Shown here: positions 49,207-58,675 of the stretch, one piece after another
Numbering within the stretch: the first letter of the stretch is position 1
Layout: each line of letters begins with the position of its first letter
Assembly (NCBI RefSeq): GCF_000069945.1
Contig: NC_010545.1
Span: 1-64,000 of the forward strand
Origin: Corynebacterium urealyticum DSM 7109
GTDB lineage: Bacteria; Actinomycetota; Actinomycetes; Mycobacteriales; Mycobacteriaceae
Reading direction: 5' to 3'
DNA length: 64,000 nucleotides
Position numbers and translations under genes: made by a program
Notes under the pieces: model-generated
Seen by the model: only the letters and a program-made list of their open reading frames with translations
What the model was told of the DNA's origin: nothing
Database searches by the model: none

Positions 49207-50528
49207 TTAGTTATGGACGTCGCCCCGGCTGGCCTTGGAGACCATGAAGGCCGCCAGGAAGCCGATGACCAAGGCCGCGATCGCGGAGACCAAGGCCCAG
49301 CGTGTGCCGCTGGCAAAGGCCGCAACCACGGGGTCCAGCACCTGCCCCGGTACGCCCTGGCCACGCATGGCGGGGATCGCGGAGCCCGCCGAGGAGCGGG
49401 CGGCATCCGCCAGCTGGGCGGTGGTTCCGGTCAGGTCCCGGGAGTGGAACGCCATCCCGGCAGAGAGCATCGCGCCCGCCATCGCCGCGCCCAACGCCGA
49501 TCCGAGCTGGCGGACCGTGGACTGGGTGGCCGAGCCCTGGCCGGACTGCTCCACCGGAACGTCCTTCAACACCAGGCTCGTCAGCTGCGCGGATGCCAGG
49601 CCCAGGCCCACCCCGTAGATCACGAGGGCAACGACGATCAGCCACAGTGGGCGGTCCGGGGCCTGCTCCGCGGTCAGCTGCAGAACACCGAAGACCTCCA
49701 GGCCCAGGCCCAGCAGCACGGTGCCGCTCGCGCCGATCCACGCCGCGAGGTGCCGGGCCAGCGCCCCGCTGAGGAAAGCGCCCGCCGCCATCGCCGCGAG
49801 CACCAGCCCATCTTCGGACCCTGAATGATCGCAAAGACCAGCAGACCGAAACCGATCGCGGAGAGCAGGAAACCGGCGACGTCGTGCCCCGCATCCGACC
49901 GGCCCTTCGTGTTCGGCACCAGCTTCAACGCCAACACGAAAAGCAGCACGCCGATCGGCACGTTGACCCAGAAGATCCACCGCCAGCCCGCGTACTCAGT
50001 CAGCAGGCCACCAGCCAACGGGCCCACCGCCGCGGCACCGGCCATGACCGCACCCCACACACCGAAGGCCGCCGCCCGGTCATCCCCCTGGAACAGGGAA
50101 TTCACGCTGGACAGGGTGGACGGCAGAATCGCCGCCCCACCCACGCCCTGGACCACGCGGGCCACGATCAGCACCCCGGCCGAACCCGCCAGACCGGCGA
50201 TCACCGAACCGAGAACGAACAGCGCCACACCGGCCAGGAACAACGTCCGCCGCCCCTTGGCATCCCCCAACTTGCCCGCGGTGAGCAGCAAGGCGGCGAA
50301 AACCACCGAATACAGGCTCGTCACCCACTGGGCACCCGCCAGATCCAGGTCCAGGGCCCCGATGATCGCCGGCATGGACACCCCGACGATCGTCCCGTCC
50401 AGCACGATCAGCGCCAGACCACACGCCAAAACCCCCAGCGCAGCCCACTTTTTCGGAGCATGCGATTGCGCCGAACCAGCTGCCGCCAGTGCGCTCTGCG
50501 TGCTTACTGCTCCACGGTTTTCCCTCAT
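49207..50528 (-). pseudogene. DHA2-family MFS transporter with internal deletion and frameshift
   Basis: The 5' part (50528 to about 49805) encodes roughly eight helices of a drug-efflux MFS with LIVLDGTIVGVSMPAI, GKLGDAKGRRTLFL and GPLAGGLLTEYAGWRWIFWVNVP, to FAIIQGPKMGW. There it jumps frame, and also position in the protein, to LVLAAMAAGAFLSGALARHL, which belongs several helices later, and then runs in the second frame to 49207. The linking helices (about a hundred residues in relatives) are missing. A deletion at a short GGGCTGG repeat (49801-49810) would explain both. The start lies opposite the aminotransferase. Confidence 0.85.
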
Positions 50529-50647
50529 ACTTAGAAAGCCTATGAACCCGCCCCGAAAAGCACATCAGCCGAAAGGTTGAACTTTCAATCAGCTGAAACA
50601 CAAAACAGGTGCCGGTTGAGTGAAAGAAACTCGCTACTCTGGAAAAC

Positions 50648-51778
50648 ATGAATCTCCCACTAGACAACGTTGACCCCAAGGGGCTCGTCGAATACTCCGT
50701 CGTGTTCTCCGACCGCTCCCTGAACCACATGTCCGCGAAGTTCGTGGACGCCATGCAGGACATGCTCGGCATCCTGCGCGGCACCTACAACGCCCACTCC
50801 GCGGCCATCATCCCAGGTGGCGGCTCCTTCGCCATGGAGTCCGTGGCCCGCCAATTCGCGAATGGCGCCAAGACCCTCGTCCTGCGCAACGGCTTCTTCA
50901 GCTACCGCTGGACCCAGATCATCGAAACCGGCAAGATCACCGACCAGCACAAGGTCCTCAAGGCCAAGCAGGTCTCCACCGAGGCAGGCGCGCCCACCTT
51001 CGAGCCGATGGATATTAAGGACGCCACCGCCGCCATCGCCGAATACGAACCAGACGTGGTCTTTGCTCCCCACGTGGAGACCGCCTCCGGCATCCTCATC
51101 AGCGATGACTACATCACGCAGCTCGCCGAAGCGACGCACAAGGTCGGCGGCGTCTTCGTCCTCGACTGCGTGGCCAGCGGCACCCTGTGGGTGGACATGA
51201 AGAAGACGGGCGTGGACGTCCTGATTTCCGCGCCGCAGAAGGGCTGGTCCGGTAGCCCGGCAGCCGGCTACGTGATGTTCAGCGAGAACGGCCGCAAGGC
51301 GATGGAAAACACCCAGACCAGCAGCTTCGCGATGGATCTGAAGAAGTGGACCGCCATCGCCGACGGCTACGTGGATGGCGGCGCCGGCTACCACGCCACC
51401 ATGGCCACCGACACCCTGCTGCACAACCTGGAGCTCATGAAGGAAGCCCAGGAGGTCGGCCTGGAGACCCTGCGCGCCAAGCAGGAAGAGCTGGGTGGCA
51501 AGGTCCGCGAGCTCTTCGCCGAGCGCGGCTACGCCTCGGTCGCCGCGCCGGACTGCGAGGCACCGTCCGTCGTGGTGGTCCACGCCAAGGACCCGCAGAA
51601 GAACTACGTCGCGGCCTTCAAGGAGGCCGGTCTGCAGATCGCGGGTGGGGTGCCGCTGATGATCGACGAGCCAGAGGGCCTGGCTACCTTCCGCATTGGC
51701 CTGTTCGGCCTCGACAAGTGGGCGGACGTCGACGCTGCGGTGCAGCGCCTGGCCGACGCGCTGGATAAGATCGAGTAA
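50648..51778 (+). CDS. Class V PLP-dependent aminotransferase
   Basis: A 376-residue aminotransferase of the alanine-glyoxylate/serine-pyruvate type. Features: IIPGGGSFAMESVARQF near the N-terminus, the PLP-contact Asp in FVLDCVASG, the Schiff-base Lys in SAPQKGWSGSPAAGYV, and FRIGLFG near the C-terminus. It moves amino groups between small amino acids and 2-oxoacids such as glyoxylate or pyruvate; the exact pair is uncertain. It is divergent from the broken MFS gene. The following ArsR-type gene starts about 115 bases on. Confidence 0.88.
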   Translation: MNLPLDNVDPKGLVEYSVVFSDRSLNHMSAKFVDAMQDMLGILRGTYNAHSAAIIPGGGSFAMESVARQFANGAKTLVLRNGFFSYRWTQIIETGKITDQHKVLKAKQVSTEAGAPTFEPMDIKDATAAIAEYEPDVVFAPHVETASGILISDDYITQLAEATHKVGGVFVLDCVASGTLWVDMKKTGVDVLISAPQKGWSGSPAAGYVMFSENGRKAMENTQTSSFAMDLKKWTAIADGYVDGGAGYHATMATDTLLHNLELMKEAQEVGLETLRAKQEELGGKVRELFAERGYASVAAPDCEAPSVVVVHAKDPQKNYVAAFKEAGLQIAGGVPLMIDEPEGLATFRIGLFGLDKWADVDAAVQRLADALDKIE

Positions 51779-51894
51779 GAGAGCAACGTTAGTGCCCGAA
51801 GGGACCGTACCGCGCGCCGACGCAGATGCACCGGCCGTGGGGCGCGAGGTGGCCGTGGCCACCGCCCTTGGGCCTGGATGAACGTGGAGTAGAC

Positions 51895-52242
51895 ATGACG
51901 CACGCTGATGACAAGAGCGAGCACCCCGGCACCCCAGAGGACATTCTGCAGCTCGTCGAGGACTGGGGGCAGTCCTTCAAGATCCTTTCGGATCCGACGC
52001 GCTTTCGCCTGCTGCTGACCCTGCACTACCAGGGCCCGGCCCAGATGACGATGACGGAGCTGGCCAACGAGTGCGAACTCCGGCCCGCCACCGCCTCCGC
52101 AGCGTTGCGCTACATGTCCAACGCCGGCATCCTCACGGTGGAACGCGACGGCCGGCAGATGCTGTACTCCCTGGTCGACGACCGGATCCACCAGCTGCTG
52201 CACTACGTGGGCCGCAATAAGGATATGCACCGCCACGACTAG
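51895..52242 (+). CDS. ArsR-type winged-helix regulator
   Basis: A 115-residue regulator with the ArsR-family fold: SFKILSDPTRFRLLLTLHYQG, helix-turn-helix TMTELANECELRPATASAALRYM, and the wing ILTVERDGRQMLYSLVDD. It ends in a His-rich tail (KDMHRHD) that could bind metal. Cysteine occurs only once, so it is not an arsenic sensor of the type seen at 36 kb. ATG 51895 follows GTGGAG. Likely in one operon with the aminotransferase. Confidence 0.82.
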   Translation: MTHADDKSEHPGTPEDILQLVEDWGQSFKILSDPTRFRLLLTLHYQGPAQMTMTELANECELRPATASAALRYMSNAGILTVERDGRQMLYSLVDDRIHQLLHYVGRNKDMHRHD

Positions 52243-52304
52243 GCGGTGCTGGGGGTGCGTGGCTGCTACTGGGGTGATCTGGGCAGTGAGGGGGACCGGG
52301 AGCG

Positions 52305-54377
52305 CTATGCGCTTTCGGTGATCCGGGCGCCTAGCGCCTCCAGCAGGGCGCTGGCTTTGACCAGGATTTCCTGCCACTCCGCCTCGGGGTCGGAGTCCGC
52401 GACGATCGCCCCGCCCACCCCGAAGCTGGATTCGCGGCCATCGTCGATGAGCGTGCGAATCGTGATGGACAGATCCGCCTCGCCAGTGGGGGAGAGCCAC
52501 CCAATCGCACCGGAGTACAGCCCGCGTGCAGTACCTTCCAGATCCTCGAGCAGCTCCATCGAGCGGACCTTCGGAGCACCCGTCATCGACCCGCCCGGGA
52601 AGCACGCCGCGAGGCAATCCACAGCATCCGCTCCAGTACCGCCATCCAGCTCGCCGGTGATCGTGCTGACCAGCTGGTGGACGTGGCTATAGCTCTCGAC
52701 CGCGAACAGCTCCGGCACCCGCACGCTGCCCGGCCGACAGATCTTCGCCAGGTCGTTGCGGAGCAGGTCGACGATCATGAGGTTCTCCGCCCGGTCCTTC
52801 TCACTGTTCTGCAGTTCACGACGGTGCCGTTCGTCCTCAGTACCGGTGCCGCGCGGCCGGGTGCCCTTGATGGGCTTGGCCTCGACGAAGAGCGGGCCGG
52901 GGGCGGAGCCGGTGGGCGCGTTCGTGGGTGTACTGGTGCTCGTCGCTGCGCTGGTGGGTGTGCCTGGAGAGGACACAGCGGCTCGGCGGATACGCAGGAA
53001 GCGCTCCGGGGACGCCGAAAGCACATGGAGACCCGGTGCGCCAGCCTGCGTGGCGACGGTGCGCGACCTGGGGTTGACCGCAACAGGCGAGGGGGAGGCT
53101 GTGCCAGGATCCGTTGCCGGCGCAGCGCCGAGGCCGGGGAACTGCAGATAAGCGCCGTAGGGGACGGGGCTCGTGTTGCGCAACTGCTGATACGCGCCCC
53201 ACGGGTCGGCCAGCGCTGGGCCGCGGGCGGTCGTGGTCAGGCATAGCTCGTAGCTATCCCCGGCCGCGATGTGCTCCTGGCAGGCCAGCACATTGGCCAG
53301 ATACTGCTCGTGGCCGTGATCCAGCCGGTACTCGGTGGGTGCGCTGGCCGCTCGGTTCGTCACGATCGGCGCTGCGTCCGGGGCGTTGGAATCCTCGGCG
53401 TCCGCGGGGAAAAGCTCCCGCAGACCAGTGCCGAAACGGTCTTCGAGCTGCCGGAACCACGCCTCAGCCGGGCTGGCGTCCGGCGTGGGGCTCGTGACGG
53501 GGGTGGGAGACGTGAGAGGTTCGTCCCCTGGTGCGCCGCCGGGCCCGCCCGATGCCCCCGTTGGTTCCAGGGCCAGTGCGATCACCGCGCCATCGTGCGG
53601 GGAGAAGACCAGCCCCCGGTCCGCGAACAGAAGGGCGGCGTCCGGGTGACTGCGGTGGCGCAGAGGTGCGGCCCCGCCGTTCCCGGCACCGAGCTCAGCC
53701 ACTGCCCCCTGCGCGGGTACAGCCGCATGCTTGGCGCCGAGCCCTGCCCCGCGCCGGGTGGCGCTGGCGAGCACGTCGGGGGAGAGGTTCTTCAACTCAT
53801 AGCCGAAGGCGCCCACCCAGCCGAGCGCGAAGCCGCCCGTGAGTTGCGCCGGGAAGTCCTCCGGCACGTGGATGCGCCGCAATTGCCCTCGCAGCGCGTC
53901 ATAGAAGGCGGCAGCATCCCCGGCGTCCGCACCTGCGGCCCCTACACCCGCAGCAGCGTCGCCGGCATCGGCGCAGGCGCTGCGCCCCGGGACGCGGTAA
54001 GCCACCGCGAAACCGGGACCAGCGGCCGCGCTGGCGTCGTCCCCAACCTCGGGAACTGGGCTGTGAACGGTGCCGTCAACAGCTCCGCGAACAGCGGCGC
54101 GGGCGGAAGAGAAAGCGAGAAAAGACCGCGCCGTATCGCCCTGAAACGCCGAACCAGAATCCAGAAAAACGGCATCCGCAGCCTCCCCGCCCTGGTGGCG
54201 GAGCGCGGCGAATGCCGTATTCGCGGCCCGGCGGAAAGCCCCCTGGCACGCGGAAACGCCGCGACCAGCGGAAATCGGGAAGATCCGCCAGCGCAGCGTC
54301 AGAGATCCGGGTTGCACGCCCGCGGCGCCCGCATCAGGGGTGGTACCGGCAGCGTGGCTGACCCACGGGTAGTGCAA
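52305..54377 (-). CDS. pabB: Aminodeoxychorismate synthase component I
   Basis: The chorismate-binding enzyme for 4-aminobenzoate (folate). Characteristic: IAAGDSYELCLTT, PIKGTRPRG with the catalytic Lys, ENLMIVDLLRNDLAKIC, FPGGSMTGAPKVRSMELL and YSGAIGWLSPTGEADLSITIRT. At 690 residues it is long for PabB because several low-complexity Ala/Gly/Pro/Ser/Thr-rich insertions are spread through the N-terminal half and one near the active-site lobe. The glutaminase partner is not fused; it is presumably the pabA-like gene at 58 kb. Confidence 0.88.
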   Translation of the reverse strand: MHYPWVSHAAGTTPDAGAAGVQPGSLTLRWRIFPISAGRGVSACQGAFRRAANTAFAALRHQGGEAADAVFLDSGSAFQGDTARSFLAFSSARAAVRGAVDGTVHSPVPEVGDDASAAAGPGFAVAYRVPGRSACADAGDAAAGVGAAGADAGDAAAFYDALRGQLRRIHVPEDFPAQLTGGFALGWVGAFGYELKNLSPDVLASATRRGAGLGAKHAAVPAQGAVAELGAGNGGAAPLRHRSHPDAALLFADRGLVFSPHDGAVIALALEPTGASGGPGGAPGDEPLTSPTPVTSPTPDASPAEAWFRQLEDRFGTGLRELFPADAEDSNAPDAAPIVTNRAASAPTEYRLDHGHEQYLANVLACQEHIAAGDSYELCLTTTARGPALADPWGAYQQLRNTSPVPYGAYLQFPGLGAAPATDPGTASPSPVAVNPRSRTVATQAGAPGLHVLSASPERFLRIRRAAVSSPGTPTSAATSTSTPTNAPTGSAPGPLFVEAKPIKGTRPRGTGTEDERHRRELQNSEKDRAENLMIVDLLRNDLAKICRPGSVRVPELFAVESYSHVHQLVSTITGELDGGTGADAVDCLAACFPGGSMTGAPKVRSMELLEDLEGTARGLYSGAIGWLSPTGEADLSITIRTLIDDGRESSFGVGGAIVADSDPEAEWQEILVKASALLEALGARITESA

Positions 54378-54385
54378 GTTATTCC

Positions 54386-56083
54386 TTAGAGGCGGTGGCG
54401 GCCGCCCTCGTCATCCTTGGAATCCTTCTTGGCGTTATCGGCCTTCTTCGGAGCAGCCGGTGCACCCGGTGCCTTCGGGGCAGCTGGCGCGCCCGGAGCC
54501 TTCGGGGCCCCAGCCTTGGAACCGGAATCCTTCTTGGACTCCTCGTTCTTCTTCTGCTCAGCCTGAGCCTTCTTCTGCTCGGCCTTGGCCTTCTCCTCGC
54601 GAGCCTTAGCCTCAGCCTTGTCCTTCGCGTCGGAAGCCTGCTCCTTGACCTCCTCGGCCTTGTCCTCAGCCTTCGCCTTGGCCTCGGCAGCAGCGGAAGC
54701 GGCGGCGTCCTTAGCATCAGCAGCAGCGGCCTTCGCCTTCGCGGCAGCCTCCTCAGCCTTCGGCTTCGCGGCGGAACCCGTGGCCTTGCCAGAGAAATCA
54801 GAAGCCTTCGGGGCGGACTTCGCCGGGGCCTGCTTCTTCTCGCGCAGGGCAGCGACAGCCGCGCCAGCGGCAGCCAGCAGCAGAACCAGCAGGATGTTAC
54901 GGCCGAACTTACCCTTGCCGTTGCGCTTACGCTCCAGCTTGGCGGCCTTCTTCTGGGCCTTCTTGTTGATCTTGTCGACCTTCTTCTGGCCGCGCTTGCT
55001 CAGTGCCTTGACGTTCTGCTCGGCAGCCTTGCGACGCTTCTTCGCGTCCTTCTTTGCCTGCTTATTAGCCTTCGCAGCATCCTTCTTGGTCTGCTTCAGC
55101 TGATCAGCGCCCTGCTCCTGCAGGTTCGCGAACTGGGAACGAGCCTGTTCCAGGCCGCCCTGCACGCGGGACTCCAGCTGATCGCGGGTCTGCTGGGCCT
55201 GCTTACCAGCCTGCTGCGCCTTCTTCGCCGCACGCTTCTGAGCCTTCTTCAGACGCTTATTCGCGCTGCGGGTCTCCTGCTTGCGGGCCTTTGCGCCCTC
55301 CTTCTGGGCAGCCTCGCGAGCGGACTCCGCTGCGTGGGTTGCGCCATCCCACAGCTCATCAGCGGCCGCGCGGGCACCGGCGCGACCAGCGGCGAAAGCG
55401 CCAGCCACGGAGCTGGCGAGCTCGCGCTGCTTCTTCTTATCGCCCAGGTCCTCGACGAGGTTGCGGGCGTCGCCAGCGACGTTCTGCAGGTTGGAACGCA
55501 GGTCCTTGCTGTTCTTCTTGGCAGCCTTGCGGGCCTTCTTGCCGTCCTTCTTCGCCTGCTTAGCCAGCTTCTTTTGCTTCTTCTTGCCGTCCTTGAACAG
55601 CTCCTCGGCGCGGTCGCCGAGCTGGTTGAACGCGTCGGTCGCGTTAGCCATGCCCTTCTCCTTCAATTCATTTTTTTCGTTCTTTAGATCAGAGATACCC
55701 TGGCTCGTCCTGCCTCGCAGCGAATTGCGCTTGGCGGCCTTCCGAGCCTTCTTCGCGGACTTGGCCAGCGGGTTATCAAACTGCGTAGCGGGGGAGTTAC
55801 CCTCCGCTAGCGCGGTGCTCTCCTCGTGGGCTGCGTGCAGCGCACGAGCCTTCGCAAGAGCCTCGGCTGCGCCGTCCTGCTTCCGCATTTCCTCCGCAAC
55901 AGCACGGATGTGAGCAGGCGAATCAGCCAGCACAGCCTGCTGCTGCTCGTCCGACAAGGTCACATTTCGCTGATCGCGAAGCGCATCGAACTCCGCGAGC
56001 TGCCTACGCTGCGCACGGTTCTTCTGCGACTTCCGTAGCTGCTGGGCAATAGTCAGCGCCAGCTTGAGGGTATTGGGATTCAT
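54386..56083 (-). CDS. Lys/Ala-rich coiled-coil protein with one membrane anchor
   Basis: A 565-residue protein of no family I can name. Most is extremely Lys/Ala/Glu/Gln-rich helix (KKARKAAKKNSKDLRSN, KRLKKAQKRAAKKAQQAG), resembling histone-like or LEA-type sequences. A single hydrophobic helix (GRNILLVLLLAAAGAAVAAL, about residue 400) separates the basic part from an acidic Ala/Lys/Glu region and a C-terminal PGAPAAPK repeat. An internal in-frame ATG at 55651 (MANATDAF) is preceded by an excellent AAGGAG at proper distance, so a second, shorter product or a two-gene origin is likely. DNA or cell-wall binding is conceivable but not shown. Confidence 0.75.
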   Translation of the reverse strand: MNPNTLKLALTIAQQLRKSQKNRAQRRQLAEFDALRDQRNVTLSDEQQQAVLADSPAHIRAVAEEMRKQDGAAEALAKARALHAAHEESTALAEGNSPATQFDNPLAKSAKKARKAAKRNSLRGRTSQGISDLKNEKNELKEKGMANATDAFNQLGDRAEELFKDGKKKQKKLAKQAKKDGKKARKAAKKNSKDLRSNLQNVAGDARNLVEDLGDKKKQRELASSVAGAFAAGRAGARAAADELWDGATHAAESAREAAQKEGAKARKQETRSANKRLKKAQKRAAKKAQQAGKQAQQTRDQLESRVQGGLEQARSQFANLQEQGADQLKQTKKDAAKANKQAKKDAKKRRKAAEQNVKALSKRGQKKVDKINKKAQKKAAKLERKRNGKGKFGRNILLVLLLAAAGAAVAALREKKQAPAKSAPKASDFSGKATGSAAKPKAEEAAAKAKAAAADAKDAAASAAAEAKAKAEDKAEEVKEQASDAKDKAEAKAREEKAKAEQKKAQAEQKKNEESKKDSGSKAGAPKAPGAPAAPKAPGAPAAPKKADNAKKDSKDDEGGRHRL

Positions 56084-56266
56084 CTAGGAATCTCCTCTTG
56101 CGTTGAAATTTCACCAACACTCCCATGATAGGCAAAGCCCAGATATCCTGCCGTGGGGTTTGCCCAAAACATGTTGCAGCAACCCTGATGGCTAGCCCCG
56201 GCCCGCCCGCTGCGGAAGCCCAACCACCCTGCCCCAGCGACTGCCGATTGAAGTACACTGGGGCGC

Positions 56267-56791
56267 GTGACTAACAAGACTGAAACCGCAATTCTGCACA
56301 CCAACTACGGGGACATCTCCATCGACCTCTTCGGCAACCACGCGCCGAAGACCGTCGAGAACTTCGTCGGCCTGGCCAACGGCACCAAGGAGTACTCCCA
56401 GCCGAACGCTCAGGGCAGCAACGAAGGCCCGTTCTACGACGGTGCGATCTTCCACCGCATCATCGACGGCTTCATGATCCAGGGCGGCGACCCGACCGGC
56501 ACCGGCCGTGGCGGCCCGGGCTACCAGTTCGAGGACGAGTTCCACCCTGAGCTGCAGTTCGACCGCCCATTCCTGCTGGCCATGGCCAACGCCGGCCCGG
56601 GCACCAACGGCTCCCAGTTCTTCATCACGGTGACGGCCACCCCGCACCTGAACAACCGCCACACCATCTTCGGTGAGGTCACCGACAAGGAGTCCCAGAA
56701 GGTCGTTGCGAAGATCTCCCGTGTGGCAACCGACCGCATGGATCGTCCGAACGACGACGTGGTGATCGAGTCTGTCGAGATCACTCAGTAA
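56267..56791 (+). CDS. ppiA: Cyclophilin-type peptidyl-prolyl cis-trans isomerase
   Basis: A 174-residue cytoplasmic cyclophilin that speeds prolyl isomerisation in protein folding. Active-site motifs: FHRIIDGFMIQGGDPTGTG, the MANAGPGTNGSQFFIT segment, and HLNNRHTIFGEV. No signal peptide. The start is GTG 56267 (GTGACTAACAAG). It heads the conserved ppiA - rhomboid - crgA region near pknAB. Confidence 0.95.
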   Translation: MTNKTETAILHTNYGDISIDLFGNHAPKTVENFVGLANGTKEYSQPNAQGSNEGPFYDGAIFHRIIDGFMIQGGDPTGTGRGGPGYQFEDEFHPELQFDRPFLLAMANAGPGTNGSQFFITVTATPHLNNRHTIFGEVTDKESQKVVAKISRVATDRMDRPNDDVVIESVEITQ

Positions 56792-56798
56792 AACCCCT

Positions 56799-57491
56799 GT
56801 GATCGCGATTTTCATCGCGATCAACGTGACCGTCTATGCAGCCATGGCGCTGCAGGCGGTCTTTCACGTATTTCAGCAGGGTTTCTCCGGCCGCGGGGTC
56901 GTTTACGCGCTCGAAAGCCCGCTCAGCGACTCCCGAAACTTCGGTTGGGAACTACTCCTCTCCGCGGAGAAAATGGCGGAGCACGGCCAATGGTGGCGCG
57001 CCGCCACCGCCTCGATCGTGCACCTCGATGCCGCCCACATCGCCTTCAACATGCTGGCCATCTACTTCATCGGCCAAGCTGTGGAGCAACGCTTCGGGCA
57101 CCGCATCACCGCCGGAATGATCCTCGCCTCCGCAGGCGGCGGAGCACTCGCCTGCCTCACCCTGCAACCAGAAGCCACCATGGGAGGGGCCTCAACCGTC
57201 GGCTACGGGCTGCTGGCCATGCTGCTCGGCATGAAACTCGCGCAGCGTGAACAGATGACCTCGGCCATCGTCATGGTGCTGATCTACTTCGCGTGGACGA
57301 TCTACACCCCCGGGGTGTCGCTCTGGGGCCACGTTGGTGGCTTCCTCGGCGGCGGGGCCAGTTATCTTGCCGTTCGCGGGCTGCTCGGTCCAACAGCAGG
57401 TCCGGCACAACTCCGCCGGGCCGAAACCGGCGCGCTTATCATCGGTACGGCAGCGCTCATCGTAGCCGGCGCGGTTGGCGTCCTGAATTAA
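56799..57491 (+). CDS. Rhomboid-family membrane protease
   Basis: A 230-residue, six-helix intramembrane serine protease homologue. The first loop has the family pattern HLDAAHIAFNMLAIYFIG; helix 4 has GGASTVGYGLL, with Ser in the expected catalytic position though followed by Thr rather than the usual Gly; helix 6 has WGHVGGFLGG with the catalytic His. It starts seven bases after ppiA, so they form one operon. Proteolytic activity is likely but the GAST variant leaves some doubt. Confidence 0.88.
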   Translation: MIAIFIAINVTVYAAMALQAVFHVFQQGFSGRGVVYALESPLSDSRNFGWELLLSAEKMAEHGQWWRAATASIVHLDAAHIAFNMLAIYFIGQAVEQRFGHRITAGMILASAGGGALACLTLQPEATMGGASTVGYGLLAMLLGMKLAQREQMTSAIVMVLIYFAWTIYTPGVSLWGHVGGFLGGGASYLAVRGLLGPTAGPAQLRRAETGALIIGTAALIVAGAVGVLN

Positions 57492-57495
57492 AAAA

Positions 57496-57518
57496 CCCGC
57501 CCTGGCAACCAGGGCGGG
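57496..57518. terminator. Bidirectional terminator between rhomboid and crgA
   Basis: A perfect 10-bp stem, CCCGCCCTGG-CAA-CCAGGGCGGG, placed between two converging genes and preceded by an A-run that serves as T-run for the minus strand. Confidence 0.85.
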
Positions 57519-57535
57519 CAGAAAAGAAGAAGGGG

Positions 57536-57814
57536 TTACTTCCAGCCCATCGTCATCAACAGACCAACGATGAACAGGCCGAACCCGATCAGGTAATTCC
57601 ACGGGCCGAGGGTGACCATCAGCGGGATGGCCGGGCCGGCGATGTAGTTCACGACCAGCCACGCCAGACCCAGCAGCATCAGACCCAGCATGATCACGAT
57701 GTACCACCGTGGCGTGCCCGAGGCGTTCAGCTTCACCGGGGTACGGCGATCCACCCCAGCGGCGGCGCTGGAATCGAAGTTCTCCTCCGGGGAATTGATC
57801 TTTGACTTAGGCAT
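57536..57814 (-). CDS. crgA: Cell division protein CrgA
   Basis: A 92-residue actinobacterial membrane protein that recruits division and wall-synthesis proteins at the septum. A hydrophilic N-terminus ([11 protein letters not shown]) is followed by two transmembrane helices ([20 protein letters not shown] and [19 protein letters not shown]) joined by the loop [14 protein letters not shown]. Length and layout are those of CrgA, and it sits next to the pknAB cluster as usual. Confidence 0.93.
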
Positions 57815-57958
57815 AATTCGCTTCCATTACAGGGCAGTGCTTCCAGCTGCCAAGGCAGCTTCCAATACAACGGCCAATATTAGCAGCTACACCCGACAAT
57901 TCCGCACCACACGGGGCATGGCGGCACAGGTGCAACATGACAGCGATAGAATCAGCCC

Positions 57959-58645
57959 ATGCGCATCTTGGTCGTCGATAACTTCGACAGTTTCGTTTAT
58001 AACCTCGTCCAGTACCTCGGGCAGCTCGGCTACCACGAGCAGAACTGCGTGGTGTGGCGCAATAACGCACCCGAGCTCGGCGGTGAGGCAGGTTTCGACG
58101 ACGCCGACCTCGCCGATGTGCTTGGTCAGTTCGATGCCGTCCTGCTGTCCCCGGGGCCGGGCGAACCCACCGCCGCCGGGCACCTCATGCAGGTCATCCG
58201 CGTGGCCGTGGATCAGGGCATTCCACTGTTCGGCGTGTGCCTCGGCCACCAGGCCATCGGCCTGCACTTTGGGGGCCAAGTCGTGCGCGCAGACGAGCTC
58301 TACCACGGCAAAACCTCGCCCGTGACCCACGACGGCACCGGCGTGCTGCAGGGCATCCCGAGTCCATTCACCGTCACCCGCTACCACTCGCTGACCGTCG
58401 ACCCGGGCTCCGTGCCCGAGGAGCTGGCGGTCACCGGGCGGGTGGATTCCGGAATGATCATGGCGATGCGGCACACCAGCCTGCCGGTGCACTCCGTGCA
58501 GTTCCACCCGGAGTCCGTGATGACCCAATACGGCCACCGCATGCTCGCGAACTGGCTGATCGAAGCCGGTTTCCCCATCGATGAGGACCTGCTCGGCCGC
58601 ATCGAGGAAGAGCAGCTTGCCGTGACCGGTGCGCTGAGCAAGTAG
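57959..58645 (+). CDS. pabA: Class I glutamine amidotransferase, aminodeoxychorismate/anthranilate component II
   Basis: A 228-residue glutaminase that supplies ammonia to a chorismate-using synthase. The triad is Cys in LFGVCLGHQAIG and His-Glu in VQFHPESV; the start is MRILVVDNFDSFVYNLVQYL. The gene could serve PabB or TrpE; since pabB lies 4 kb away without its own glutaminase domain and no trp genes are present, PabA is the better guess. It converges with pknB, as in other corynebacteria. Confidence 0.88.
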   Translation: MRILVVDNFDSFVYNLVQYLGQLGYHEQNCVVWRNNAPELGGEAGFDDADLADVLGQFDAVLLSPGPGEPTAAGHLMQVIRVAVDQGIPLFGVCLGHQAIGLHFGGQVVRADELYHGKTSPVTHDGTGVLQGIPSPFTVTRYHSLTVDPGSVPEELAVTGRVDSGMIMAMRHTSLPVHSVQFHPESVMTQYGHRMLANWLIEAGFPIDEDLLGRIEEEQLAVTGALSK

Positions 58646-58675
58646 GGCGCCGACAGTCCCCGCCGACGGCGGAAA

